Position numbers and translations under genes: made by a program
Notes under the pieces: model-generated
What the model saw: the letters and a program-made list of their open reading frames with translations, nothing else
Database searches by the model: none
Told to the model about the DNA's origin: nothing
DNA from: Hydractinia symbiolongicarpus
Lineage: Eukaryota; Cnidaria; Hydrozoa; Anthoathecata; Hydractiniidae
Assembly: GCF_029227915.1 (NCBI RefSeq)
Contig: NC_079886.1
Location: 2,604,001 to 2,668,000, forward strand
Direction of reading: 5' to 3'
DNA length: 64,000 bases
Part shown: positions 48,794 through 62,220 of the stretch, in pieces
Layout of the letters: every line of letters starts with the position of its first letter
Numbering within the stretch: position 1 is the first letter of the stretch

Positions 48794-51700
48794 ACTTTTG
48801 ACTATAGTGGCCGACCCGGGATTTACAAGAAATTGCGGGTTTACGTTTGCCGGCGATTAAACTTCTTTTATTCAGCGTCTCATCAAAAATGAAAACATTT
48901 TTGAAAACTACAAGTCTCATGCATTTTAGTGGTGAAAAAATAATTTAAAAAATCATTCGGGAAATCAGTTTACTCCCTGGGTATTTTTTTGTATACTTTT
49001 GACTATACGGGCCGAGTACGTGTTTTGCGGGAAATGGCGGGTTTTCGTTTGCCGGCGATTAAACTTCTTTAATTTAGCGTTTCATCAAAAATGAAAACAT
49101 TTTTGAAAACTTCAAGTCTCATGCGTTTTAGTGGTGAAAAAATAACTTAAAAAATCGTTCGGGAAATGAATTTACTCCCTGGGTACTTTCTTTGTATACT
49201 TTTCACTATACGGGCCGAGTCCGGGATTTACGGGAAATCGCGGGTTTTCGTTTGCCGGCGATTAAACTTCTTTTATTCAGCGTCTTATCAAAAATGTAAA
49301 CAATTTTGAAAACTACATGTCTCATGCGTTTTAGTGGTGAAAAAATAATTTAAAAAATCGTTCTGAAAATCAGTTTACTCACAGGGTACTTTATTTGTAT
49401 ACATTCGACTATATGGGGCCAAGCCCGGGATTTACAGGAAATCGCGGGTTTTCGTTTGCCGGCGATTAAACTTCTTTTATTCAGCGTCTCATCAAAAATG
49501 AAAACATTTTTGAAAACTACCAGTCTCATGCGTTTTAGTGGTGAAAAAATAATTTAAAAAATCATTCGGGAAATCAGTTTACTCCATGGGCACTTTTTTT
49601 GTATACTTTTGACTATACGGGCCGAGTACGGGATTTACGGCAAATCGCGGGATTTCGTTTGCCGGCGATTAAACTTCTTTTATTTAGCGTCTCATCAAAA
49701 ATGAAAACATTTTTGAAATCTACAAGTCTCATGCATTTTAGTGATGAAAAAATGATTTAAAAAATCGTTCGGAAAATGAGTTTACTAGCTGGGTACTTTC
49801 TTTGTATACTTTTGACTATATGGGCCGAGTACGGGATTTACGGGAAATCGCGGGTTTTCGTTTGCCGGGGATTAAAGTTCTTTTATTTAGCGTCTCATCA
49901 AAAATGAAAACATTTTTGAAAACTACAAGTCTCATGCGTTTTAGTGGTGAAAAAATAATTTAAAAAATCGTTCGGGAAATCAGTTTACTCCCTGGGTACT
50001 TTCTTTGTATACTTTTGACTATACGGGCCGAGCCCGGGATTTACGGGAAATCGCGGGTTTTCGTTTGCCGGCGATTAAACTTCTTTTATTTAGCGTCTCA
50101 TCAAAAATGAAAACATTTTTGAAATCTACAAGTCTGATGCGTTTTAGTGGTGAAAAAATAATTTAAAAAATCGTTCGGGAAATGAATTTACTGTCTGGGT
50201 ACTTTCTTTGTATACTTTTCACTATACGGGCCGAGTCCGGGATTTACGGAAAATCGCGGGTTTTCGTTTGCCGGCGATTAAACTTCTTTTATTCAGCGTC
50301 TTATCAAAAATGAAAACAATTTTGAAAACTACATGTCTCATGCGTTTTAGTGGTGAAAAAATAATTTAAAAAATCGTTCTGAAAATTAGTTTACTCACAG
50401 GGTACTTTATTTGTATACATTCGACTATATGGGGCCAAGCCCGGGGGTTACAGGAAATCGCGGGTTTTCGTTTGCCGGCGATTAAACTTCTTTTATTCAG
50501 CGTCTCATCAAAAATGAAAACATTTTTGAAAACTACCAGTCTCATGCGTTTTAGTGGTGAAAAAATAATTTAAAAAATCATTCGGGAAACCAGTTTACTC
50601 CCTGGGCACTTTTTTTGTATACTTTTGACTATACGGGCCGAGTACGGGATTTACGGGAAATCGCGGGTTTTCGTTTGCCGGCGATTAAACTTTTTTTACT
50701 TAGCGTCTCATCAAAAATGAAAACGTTTTTGAAAACTGCAAGTCTCATGCGTTTTAGTGTTGAAAAAATAATTTAAAAATCGTTCTGAAAATCAGTTTAC
50801 TGACAGGGTACTTTCTTTGTATATATTCGACTATAGGGGCCAAGCCCGGGATTTACAGGAAATCGCGGGTTTTCGTTTGCCGGCGATTAAACTTCTTTTA
50901 TTCAGCATCTCATCAAAAATGAAAACACTTTTGAGAACTAAAAGTCTCATGCGTTTTAGTGGTGAAAAAATAATTTAAATAATCGTTCGGGAAATGAATT
51001 TACTCGCAGGGTACTTTCTTTGTATACTTTTGACTATACGGGCCGAGTCCGGGATTTACAGGATATCGCGGGTTTTCGTTTGCCGGCGATTAAACTTCTT
51101 TACTTTAGCGTTTTATCAAAAATGAAAACATTTTTGAAAACTACAAGTCTTATGCGTTTTAGTGGTGAAAAAATAATTTAAAAAATCGTTCGAGAAATAA
51201 ATTTACTCCCTGGGTACTTTCTTTGTATACTTTTGACTATACGGGCCGAGTCCGGGATTTTCGGGAAATCGCGGGTTTTCGTTTGCCGGCGATTAAACTT
51301 CTTTTATTTAGCGTCTCATCAAAAATGAAAACATTTTTGAAATCTACAAGTCTCATGCGTTTTAGTGATGAAAAAATGATTTAAAAAATCGTTCGGAAAA
51401 TGAGTTTACTAGCTGGGTACTTTCTTTGTATACTTTTGACTATACGGGCCGAGTACGGGATTTACGGCAAATCGCGGGATTTCGTTTGCCGGCGATTAAA
51501 CTTCTTTTATTTAGCGTCTCATCAAAAATGAAAACATTTTTGAGAACTACAAGTCTCATCCGTTTTAGTGGTGAAAAAATAATTTAAAAAATCGTTCGGG
51601 AAATGAGTTTACTCCTTGAGTACTTTCTTTGTATACTTTTGACTATACGGGTCGAGTACCGATTTACGGGAAATCGCGGGTTTTCGTTTGCCGGCGTCTA

Positions 51701-52241
51701 AACTTTTTTTACTTAGCGTCTCATCAAAAATGAAAACGTTTTTGAAAACTGCAAGTCTCATGCGTTTTAGTGTTGAAAAAATAATTTAAAAATCGTTCTG
51801 AAAATCAGTTTACTCACAGGGTACTTTCTTTGTATATATTCGACTATAGGGGCCAAGCCCGGGATTTACAGGAAATCGCGGGTTTTCGTTTGCCGGCGAT
51901 TAAACTTCTTTTATTCAGCATCTCATCAAAAATGAAAACACTTTTGAGAACTAAAAGTCTCATGCGTTTTAGTGGTGAAAAAATAATTTAAATAATCGTT
52001 CGGGAAATGAATTTACTCGCAGGGTACTTTCTTTGTATACTTTTGACTATACGGGCCGAGTCCGGGATTTACAGGATATCGCGGGTTTTCGTTTGCCGGC
52101 GATTAAACTTCTTTACTTTAGCGTTTTATCAAAAATGAAAACACTTTTGAGAACTAAAAGTCTCATGCATTTTAGTGATGAAAAAATGATTTAAAAAATC
52201 GTTCGGAAAATGAGTTTACTAGCTGGGTACTTTCTTTGTAT
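48794..52241 (+). repeat. 20-mer higher-order repeat, copy A (~17 monomers, 3448 bp)
   Basis: Starts with the 'actagctggg' tail followed by 'ggccgacccggg'. Shares 'gaaatggcgggt', 'ttttcactatac', 'acatgtctc', 'ctccatgggc', 'gatgaaaaaatg', 'acggcaaatcg', 'aaactgcaag' and 'aggatatcg' with the next copy, but lacks about three of its monomers. Confidence 0.85.
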
Positions 52242-55200
52242 ACTTTTGACTATAGGGGCCGACCCGGGATTTACAAGAAATCGCGGTTTTACGTTTGCCG
52301 GCGATTAAACTTCTTTTATTCAGCGTCTCATCCAAAATGAAAACATTTTTGAAAACTACAAGTCTCATGCATTTTAGTGGTGAAAAAATAATTTAAAAAA
52401 TCATTCGGGAAATCAGTTTACTCCCTGGGTATTTTTTTGTATACTTTTGACTATACGGGCCGAGTACGGGTTTCGCGGGAAATGGCGGGTTTTCGTTTGC
52501 CGGCGATTAAACTTCTTTAATTTAGCGTTTCATCAAAAATGAAAACATTTTTGAAAACTTCAAGTCTCATGCGTTTTAGTGGTGAAAAAATAACTTAAAA
52601 AATCGTTCGGGAAATGAATTTACTCCCTGGGTACTTTCTTTGTATACTTTTCACTATACGGGCCGAGTCCGGGATTTACGGGAAATCGCGGGTTTTCGTT
52701 TGCCGGCGATTAAACTTCTTTTATTCAGCGTCTTATCAAAAATGAAAACAATTTTGAAAACTACATGTCTCATGCGTTTTAGTGGTGAAAAAATAATTTA
52801 AAAAATCGTTCTGAAAATCAGTTTACTCACAGGGTACTTTATTTGTATACATTCGACTATATGGGGCCAAGCCCGGGATTTACAGGAAATCGCGGGTTTT
52901 CGTTTGCCGGCGATTAAACTTCTTTTATTCAGCGTCTCATCAAAAATGAAAACATTTTTGAAAACTACCAGTCTCATGCGTTTTAGTGGTGAAAAAATAA
53001 TTTAAAAAATCATTCGGGAAATCAGTTTACTCCATGGGCACTTTTTTTGTATACTTTTGACTATACGGGCCGAGTACGGGATTTACGGCAAATCGCGGGA
53101 TTTCGTTTGCCGGCGATTAAACTTCTTTTATTTAGCGTCTCATCAAAAATGAAAACATTTTTGAGAACTACAAGTCTTATGCGTTTTAGTGGTGAAAAAA
53201 TAATTTAAAAAATCGTTCGAGAAATAAATTTACTCCCTGGGTACTTTCTTTGTATACTTTTGACTATACGGGCCGAGTCCGGGATTTTCGGGAAATCGCG
53301 GGTTTTCGTTTGCCGTCGATTAAACTTCTTTTATTTAGCGTCTCATCAAAAATGAAAACATTTTTGAAATCTACAAGTCTCATGCATTTTAGTGATGAAA
53401 AAATGATTTAAAAAATCGTTCGGAAAATGAGTTTACTAGCTGGGTACTTTCTTTGTATACTTTTGACTATATGGGCCGAGTACGGGATTTACGGGAAATC
53501 GCGGGTTTTCGTTTGCCGGGGATTAAAGTTCTTTTATTTAGCGTCTCATCAAAAATGAAAACATTTTTGAAAACTACAAGTCTCATGCGTTTTAGTGGTG
53601 AAAAAATAATTTAAAAAATCGTTCGGGAAATGAGTTTACTCCTTGCGTACTTTCTTTGTACACATTCGACTATAGGGGCCAACCCGGGATTTACAGGAAA
53701 TCGCGGGTTTTCGTATGCGGGCGATTAAACTTCTTTTGTTTAGCGTCTCATCAAAAATGAAAATATTCTTGAAAACTACAAGTCTGATGCGTTTTAGTGG
53801 TGAAAAAATAATTTAAAAAATCGTTCGGGAAATGAATTTACTGTCTGGGCACTTTTTTTGTATACTTTTGACTATACGGGCCGAGCCCGGGATTTACGGG
53901 AAATCGCGGGTTTTCGTTTGCCGGCGATTAAACTTCTTTTATTTAGCGTCTCATCAAAAATGAAAACATTTTTGAAATCTACAAGTCTGATGCGTTTTAG
54001 TGGTGAAAAAATAATTTAAAAAATCGTTCGGGAAATGAATTTACTGTCTGGGTACTTTCTTTGTATACTTTTCACTATACGGGCCGAGTCCGGGATTTAC
54101 GGAAAATCGCGGGTTTTCGTTTGCCGGCGATTAAACTTCTTTTATTCAGCGTCTTATCAAAAATGAAAACAATTTTGAAAACTACATGTCTCATGCGTTT
54201 TAGTGGTGAAAAAATAATTTAAAAAATCGTTCTGAAAATCAGTTTACTCACAGGGTACTTTATTTGTATACATTCGACTATATGGGGCCAAGCCCGGGGG
54301 TTACAGGAAATCGCGGGTTTTCGTTTGCCGGCGATTAAACTTCTTTTATTCAGCGTCTCATCAAAAATGAAAACATTTTTGAAAACTACCAGTCTCATGC
54401 GTTTTAGTGGTGAAAAAATAATTTAAAAAATCATTCGGGAAACCAGTTTACTCCCTGGGCACTTTTTTTGTATACTTTTGACTATACGGGCCGAGTACGG
54501 GATTTACGGCAAATCGCGGGATTTCGTTTGCCGGCGATTAAACTTCTTTTATTTAGCGTCTCATCAAAAATGAAAACATTTTTGAGAACTACAAGTATCA
54601 TCCGTTTTAGTGGTGAAAAAATAATTTAAAAAATCGTTCGGGAAATGAGTTTACTCCTTGAGTACTTTCTTTGTATACTTTTGACTATACGGGTCGAGTA
54701 CCGATTTACGGGAAATCGCGGGTTTTCGTTTGCCGGCGATTAAACTTTTTTTACTTAGCGTCTCATCAAAAATGAAAACGTTTTTGAAAACTGCAAGTCT
54801 CATGCGTTTTAGTGTTGAAAAAATAATTTAAAAATCGTTCTGAAAATCAGTTTACTCACAGGGTACTTTCTTTGTATATATTCGACTATAGGGGCCAAGC
54901 CCGGGATTTACAGGAAATCGCGGGTTTTCGTTTGCCGGCGATTAAACTTCTTTTATTCAGCATCTCATCAAAAATGAAAACACTTTTGAGAACTAAAAGT
55001 CTTATGCGTTTTAGTGGTGAAAAAATAATTTAAATAATCGTTCGGGAAATGAATTTACTCGCAGGGTACTTTCTTTGTATACTTTTGACTATACGGGCCG
55101 AGTCCGGGATTTACAGGATATCGCGGGTTTTCGTTTGCCGGCGATTAAACTTCTTTACTTTAGCGTTTTATCAAAAATGAAAACATTTTTGAAAACTACA

Positions 55201-56296
55201 AGTCTCATGCGTTTTAGTGGTGAAAAAATAATTTAAAAAATCGTTCGAGAAATAAATTTACTCCCTGGGTACTTTCTTTGTATACTTTTGACTATACGGG
55301 CCGAGTCCGGGATTTTCGGGAAATCGCGGGTTTTCGTTTGCCGGCGATTAAACTTCTTTTATTTAGCGTCTCATCAAAAATGAAAACATTTTTGAAATCT
55401 ACAAGTCTCATGCGTTTTAGTGATGAAAAAATGATTTAAAAAATCGTTCGGAAAATGAGTTTACTAGCTGGGTACTTTCTTTGTATACTTTTGACTATAC
55501 GGGCCGAGTACGGGATTTACGGCAAATCGCGGGATTTCGTTTGCCGGCGATTAAACTTCTTTTATTTAGCGTCTCATCAAAAATGAAAACATTTTTGAGA
55601 ACTACAAGTCTCATCCGTTTTAGTGGTGAAAAAATAATTTAAAAAATCGTTCGGGAAATGAGTTTACTCCTTGAGTACTTTCTTTGTATACTTTTGACTA
55701 TACGGGTCGAGTACCGATTTACGGGAAATCGCGGGTTTTCGTTTGCCGGCGATTAAACTTTTTTTACTTAGCGTCTCATCAAAAATGAAAACGTTTTTGA
55801 AAACTGCAAGTCTCATGCGTTTTAGTGTTGAAAAAATAATTTAAAAATCGTTCTGAAAATCAGTTTACTCACAGGGTACTTTCTTTGTATATATTCGACT
55901 ATAGGGGCCAAGCCCGGGATTTACAGGAAATCGCGGGTTTTCGTTTGCCGGCGATTAAACTTCTTTTATTCAGCATCTCATCAAAAATGAAAACACTTTT
56001 GAGAACTAAAAGTCTCATGCGTTTTAGTGGTGAAAAAATAATTTAAATAATCGTTCGGGAAATGAATTTACTCGCAGGGTACTTTCTTTGTATACTTTTG
56101 ACTATACGGGCCGAGTCCGGGATTTACAGGATATCGCGGGTTTTCGTTTGCCGGCGATTAAACTTCTTTACTTTAGCGTTTTATCAAAAATGAAAACACT
56201 TTTGAGAACTAAAAGTCTCATGCATTTTAGTGATGAAAAAATGATTTAAAAAATCGTTCGGAAAATGAGTTTACTAGCTGGGTACTTTCTTTGTAT
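52242..56296 (+). repeat. 20-mer higher-order repeat, copy B (4055 bp)
   Basis: The complete unit. The 'actagctggg' tag falls at about 52221, 53431, 55461 and 56271. The next copy begins 4055 bp after this one with the same 'ggccgacccggg' head. A 5-mer of 1013 bp (54474-55486, then 55487 on) is nested at its right end. Confidence 0.92.
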
Positions 56297-59200
56297 ACTT
56301 TTGACTATAGGGGCCGACCCGGGATTTACAAGAAATCGCGGTTTTACGTTTGCCGGCGATTAAACTTCTTTTATTCAGCGTCTCATCAAAAATGAAAACA
56401 TTTTTGAAAACTACAAGTCTCATGCATTTTAGTGGTGAAAAAATAATTTAAAAAATCATTCGGGAAATCAGTTTACTCCCTGGGTATTTTTTTGTATACT
56501 TTTGACTATACGGGCCGAGTACGGGTTTTGCGGGAAATGGCGGGTTTTCGTTTGCCGGCGATTAAACTTCTTTAATTTAGCGTTTCATCAAAAATGAAAA
56601 CATTTTTGAAAACTTCAAGTCTCATGCGTTTTAGTGGTGAAAAAATAACTTAAAAAATCGTTCGGGAAATGAATTTACTCCCTGGGTACTTTCTTTGTAT
56701 ACTTTTCACTATACGGGCCGAGTCCGGGATTTACGGGAAATCGCGGGTTTTCGTTTGCCGGCGATTAAACTTTTTTTATTCAGTGTCTTATCAAAAATGA
56801 AAACAATTTTAAAAACTACATGTCTCATGCGTTTTAGTGGTGAAAAAATAATTTAAAAAATCGTTCTGAAAATCAGTTTACTCACAGGGTACTTTATTTG
56901 TATACATTCGACTATATGGGGCCAAGCCCGGGATTTACAGGAAATCGCGGGTTTTCGTTTGCCGGCGATTAAACTTCTTTTATTCAGCGTCTCATCAAAA
57001 ATGAAAACATTTTTGAAAACTACCAGTCTCATGCGTTTTAGTGGTGAAAAAATAATTTAAAAAATCGTTCGAGAAATAAATTTACTCCCTGGGTACTTTC
57101 TTTGTATACTTTTGACTATACGGGCCGAGTCCGGGATTTTCGGGAAATCGCGGGTTTTCGTTTGCCGTCGATTAAACTTCTTTTATTTAGCGTCTCATCA
57201 AAAATGAAAACATTTTTGAAATCTACAAGTCTCATGCATTTTAGTGATGAAAAAATGATCTAAAAAATCGTTCGGAAAATGAGTTTACTAGCTGGGTACT
57301 TTCTTTGTATACTTTTGACTATATGGGCCGAGTACGGGATTTACGGGAAATCGCGGGTTTTCGTTTGCCGGGGATTAAAGTTCTTTTATTTAGCGTCTCA
57401 TCAAAAATGAAAACATTTTTGAAAACTACAAGTCTCATGCGTTTTAGTGGTGAAAAAATAATTTAAAAAATCGTTCGGGAAATGAGTTTACTCCTTGCGT
57501 ACTTTCTTTGTACACATTCGACTATAGGGGCCAACCCGGGATTTACAGGAAATCGCGGGTTTTCGTATGCGGGCGATTAAACTTCTTTTGTTTAGCGTCT
57601 CATCAAAAATGAAAATATTCTTGAAAACTACAAGTCTGATGCGTTTTAGTGGTGAAAAAATAATTTAAAAAATCGTTCGGGAAATGAATTTACTGTCTGG
57701 GCACTTTTTTTGTATACTTTTGACTATACGGGCCGAGCCCGGGATTTACGGGAAATCGCGGGTTTTCGTTTGCCGGCGATTAAACTTCTTTTATTTAGCG
57801 TCTCATCAAAAATGAAAACATTTTTGAAATCTACAAGTCTGATGCGTTTTAGTGGTGAAAAAATAATTTAAAAAATCGTTCGGGAAATGAATTTACTGTC
57901 TGGGTACTTTCTTTGTATACTTTTCACTATACGGGCCGAGTCCGGGATTTACGGAAAATCGCGGGTTTTCGTTTGCCGGCGATTAATCTTCTTTTATTCA
58001 GCGTCTTATCAAAAATGAAAACAATTTTGAAAACTACATGTCTCATGCGTTTTAGTGGTGAAAAAATAATTTAAAAAATCGTTCTGAAAATCAGTTTACC
58101 CACAGGGTACTTTATTTGTATACATTCGACTATATGGGGCCAAGCCCGGGGGTTACAGGAAATCGCGGGTTTTCGTTTGCCGGCGATTAAACTTCTTTTA
58201 TTCAGCGTCTCATCAAAAATGAAAACATTTTTGAAAACTACCAGTCTCATGCGTTTTAGTGGTGAAAAAATAATTTAAAAAATCATTCGGGAAACCAGTT
58301 TACTCCCTGGGCACTTTTTTTGTATACTTTTGACTATACGGGCCGAGTACGGGATTTACGGCAAATCGCGGGATTTCGTTTGCCGGCGATTAAACTTCTT
58401 TTATTTAGCGTCTCATCAAAAATGAAAACATTTTTGAGAACTACAAGTCTCATCCGTTTTAGTGGTGAAAAAATAATTTAAAAAATCGTTCGGGAAATGA
58501 GTTTACTCCTTGAGTACTTTCTTTGTATACTTTTGACTATACGGGTCGAGTACCGATTTACGGGAAATCGCGGGTTTTCGTTTGCCGGCGATTAAACTTT
58601 TTTTACTTAGCGTCTCATCAAAAATGAAAACGTTTTTGAAAACTGCAAGTCTCATGCGTTTTAGTGTTGAAAAAATAATTTAAAAATCGTTCTGAAAATC
58701 AGTTTACTCACAGGGTACTTTCTTTGTATATATTCGACTATAGGGGCCAAGCCCGGGATTTACAGGAAATCGCGGGTTTTCGTTTGCCGGCGATTAAACT
58801 TCTTTTATTCAGCATCTCATCAAAAATGAAAACACTTTTGAGAACTAAAAGTCTCATGCGTTTTAGTGGTGAAAAAATAATTTAAATAATCGTTCGGGAA
58901 ATGAATTTACTCGCAGGGTACTTTCTTTGTATACTTTTGACTATACGGGCCGAGTCCGGGATTTACAGGATATCGCGGGTTTTCGTTTGCCGGCGATTAA
59001 ACTTCTTTGCTTTAGCGTTTTATCAAAAATGAAAACATTTTTGAAAACTACAAGTCTCATGCGTTTTAGTGGTGAAAAAATAATTTAAAAAATCGTTCGA
59101 GAAATAAATTTACTCCCTGGGTACTTTCTTTGTATACTTTTGACTATACGGGCCGAGTCCGGGATTTTCGGGAAATCGCGGGTTTTCGTTTGCCGGCGAT

Positions 59201-60148
59201 TAAACTTCTTTTATTTAGCGTCTCATCAAAAATGAAAACATTTTTGAAATCTACAAGTCTCATGCGTTTTAGTGATGAAAAAATGATTTAAAAAATCGTT
59301 CGGAAAATGAGTTTACTAGCTGGGTACTTTCTTTGTATACTTTTGACTATACGGGCCGAGTACGGGATTTACGGCAAATCGCGGGATTTCGTTTGCCGGC
59401 GATTAAACTTCTTTTATTTAGCGTCTCATCAAAAATGAAAACATTTTTGAGAACTACAAGTCTCATCCGTTTTAGTGGTGAAAAAATAATTTAAAAAATC
59501 GTTCGGGAAATGAGTTTACTCCTTGAGTACTTTCTTTGTATACTTTTGACTATACGAGTCGAGTACCGATTTACGGGAAATCGCGGGTTTTCGTTTGCCG
59601 GCGATTAAACTTTTTTTACTTAGCGTCTCATCAAAAATGAAAACGTTTTTGAAAATTGCAAGTCTCATGCGTTTTAGTGTTGAAAAAATAATTTAAAAAT
59701 CGTTCTGAAAATCAGTTTACTCACAGGGTACTTTCTTTGTATATATTCGACTATAGGGGCCAAGCCCGGGATTTACAGGAAATCGCGGGTTTTCGTTTGC
59801 CGGCGATTAAACTTCTTTTATTCAGCATCTCATCAAAAATGAAAACACTTTTGAGAACTAAAAGTCTCATGCGTTTTAGTGGTGAAAAAATAATTTAAAT
59901 AATCGTTCGGGAAATGAATTTACTCGCAGGGTACTTTCTTTGTATACTTTTGACTATACGGGCCGAGTCCGGGATTTACAGGATATCGCGGGTTTTCGTT
60001 TGCCGGCGATTAAACTTCTTTACTTTAGCGTTTTATCAAAAATGAAAACATTTTTGAAAACTACAAGTCTCATGCGTTTTAGTGGTGAAAAAATAATTTA
60101 AAAAATCGTTCGAGAAATAAATTTACTCCCTGGTTACTTTCTTTGTAT
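56297..60148 (+). repeat. 20-mer higher-order repeat, copy C (19 monomers, 3852 bp)
   Basis: Collinear with copy B except that the 'ctccatgggc' / 'acggcaaatcg' monomer of 53.04-53.2 kb is missing at about 57.05 kb, a clean one-monomer loss. Register is lost near 60043, where 'acacttttgag' is replaced by 'acatttttgaaaac'. Confidence 0.9.
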
Positions 60149-60351
60149 ACTTTTGACTATACGGGCCGAGTCCGGGATTTTCGGGAAATCGCGGGTTTTC
60201 GTTTGCCGGCGATTAAACTTCTTTTATTTAGCGTCTCATCAAAAATGAAAACATTTTTGAAATCTACAAGTCTCATGCGTTTTAGTGATGAAAAAATGAT
60301 TTAAAAAATCGTTCGGAAAATGAGTTTACTAGCTGGGTACTTTCTTTGTAT
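58326..60351 (+). repeat. Nested 5-mer in tandem (2 x 1013 bp)
   Basis: 58326-59338 and 59339-60351 share the order 'acggcaaatcg', 'gagtaccgattt', 'tatatattcg', 'aggatatcg', 'gattttcggg'. The equivalent pair in copy B starts at 54474 and 55487. Confidence 0.88.
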
Positions 60352-61162
60352 ACTTTTGACTATATGGGCCGAGTGCGGGATTTACGGGAAATCGCGGGTT
60401 TTCGTTTGCCGGGGATTAAAGTTCTTTTATTTAGCGTCTCATCAAAAATGAAAACATTTTTGAAAACTACAAGTCTCATGCGTTTTAGTGTTGAAAAAAT
60501 AATTTAAAAATCGTTCTGAAAATCAGTTTACTCACAGGGTACTTTCTTTGTATACATTCGACTATAGGGGCCAAGCCCGGGATTTACAGGAAATCGCGGG
60601 TTTTCGTTTGCCGGCGATTAAACTTCTTTTATTCAGCATCTCATCAAAAATGAAAACACTTTTGAGAACTAAAAGTCTCATGCGTTTTAGTGGTGAAAAA
60701 ATAATTTAAATAATCGTTCGGGAAATGAATTTACTCGCAGGGTACTTTCTTTGTATACTTTTGACTATACGGGCCGAGTCCGGGATTTACAGGATATCGC
60801 GGGTTTTCGTTTGCCGGCGATTAAACTTCTTTACTTTAGCGTTTTATCAAAAATGAAAACATTTTTGAAAACTACAAGTCTCATGCGTTTTAGTGGTGAA
60901 AAAATAATTTAAAAAATCGTTCGAGAAATAAATTTACTCCCTGGGTACTTTCTTTGTATACTTTTGACTATACGGGCCGAGTCCGGGATTTTCGGGAAAT
61001 CGCGGGTTTTCGTTTGCCGGCGACTAAACTTCTTTTTTTTAGCGTCTCATCAAAAATGAAAACATTTTTGAAATCTACAAGTCTCATGCGTTTTAGTGAT
61101 GAAAAAATGATTTAAAAAATCGTTCGGAAAATGAGTTTACTAGCTGGGTACTTTCTTTGTAT
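60352..61162 (+). repeat. 4-mer unit (811 bp) after the 20-mer domain
   Basis: Begins with 'tatgggccgagtgcgg' and 'gccggggattaaag', then the D, 'aggatatcg' and 'gattttcggg' monomers. It is a shortened derivative of the nested 5-mer. Confidence 0.75.
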
Positions 61163-62220
61163 ACTTTTGACTATATGGGCCGAGTACGGGATTTACGGGA
61201 AATCGCGGGTTTTCGTTTGCCGGGGATTAAAGTTCTTTTATTTAGCGTCTCATCAAAAATGAAAACATTTTTGAAAACTACAAGTCTCATGCGTTTTAGT
61301 GGTGAAAAAATAATTTAAAAAATCGTTCGGGAAATGAGTTTACTCCTTGCGTACTTTCTTTGTACACATTCGACTATAGGGGCCAACCCGGGATTTACAG
61401 GAAATCGCGGGTTTTCGTATGCGGGCGATTAAACTTCCTTTATTTAGCGTCTCATCAAAAATGAAAATAGTCTTGAAAACTACAAGTCTGATGCGTTTTA
61501 GTGGTGAAAAAATAATTTAAAAAATCGTTCGGGAAATGAATTTACTGTCTGGGCACTTTTTTTGTATACTTTTGACTATACGGGCCGAGCCCGGGATTTA
61601 CGGGAAATCGCGAGTTTTCGTTTGCCGGCGATTAAACTTCTTTTATTTAGCGTCTCATCAAAAATGAAAACATTTTTGAAATCTACAAGTCTCATGCGTT
61701 TTAGTGATGAAAAAATGATTTAAAAAATCGTTCGGAAAATGAGTTTACTAGCTGGGTACTTTCTTTGTATACTTTTGACTATATGGGCCGAGTACGGGAT
61801 TTACGGGAAATCGCGGGTTTTCGTTTGCCGGGGATTAAAATTCTTTTATTTAGCGTCTCATCAAAAATGAAAACATTTTTGAAAACTACAAGTCTCATGC
61901 GTTTTAGTGGTGAAAAAATAATTTAAAAAATCGTTCGGGAAATGAGTTTACTCATTGCGTACTTTCTTTGTACACATTCGACTATAGGGGCCAACCCGGG
62001 ATTTACAGGAAATCGCGGGTTTTCGTATGCGGGCGATTAAACTTCTTTTATTTAGCGTCTCATCAAAAATGAAAATATTCTTGAAAACTACAAGTCTGAT
62101 GCGTTTTAGTGGTGAAAAATAATTTAAAAAATCGTTCGGGAAATGAATTTACTGTCTGGGCACTTTTTTTGTATACTTTTGACTATACGGGCCGAGCCCG
62201 GGATTTACGGGAAATCGCGG
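61163..62220 (+). repeat. 3-mer in tandem (608 bp displacement)
   Basis: 61163-61770 and 61771 onward both run 'gccggggattaaa', an F-like 'ggccaacccggg' / 'gtatgcgggcg' monomer, and 'ctgtctgggcac'. The second copy diverges near 62220. Confidence 0.8.
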
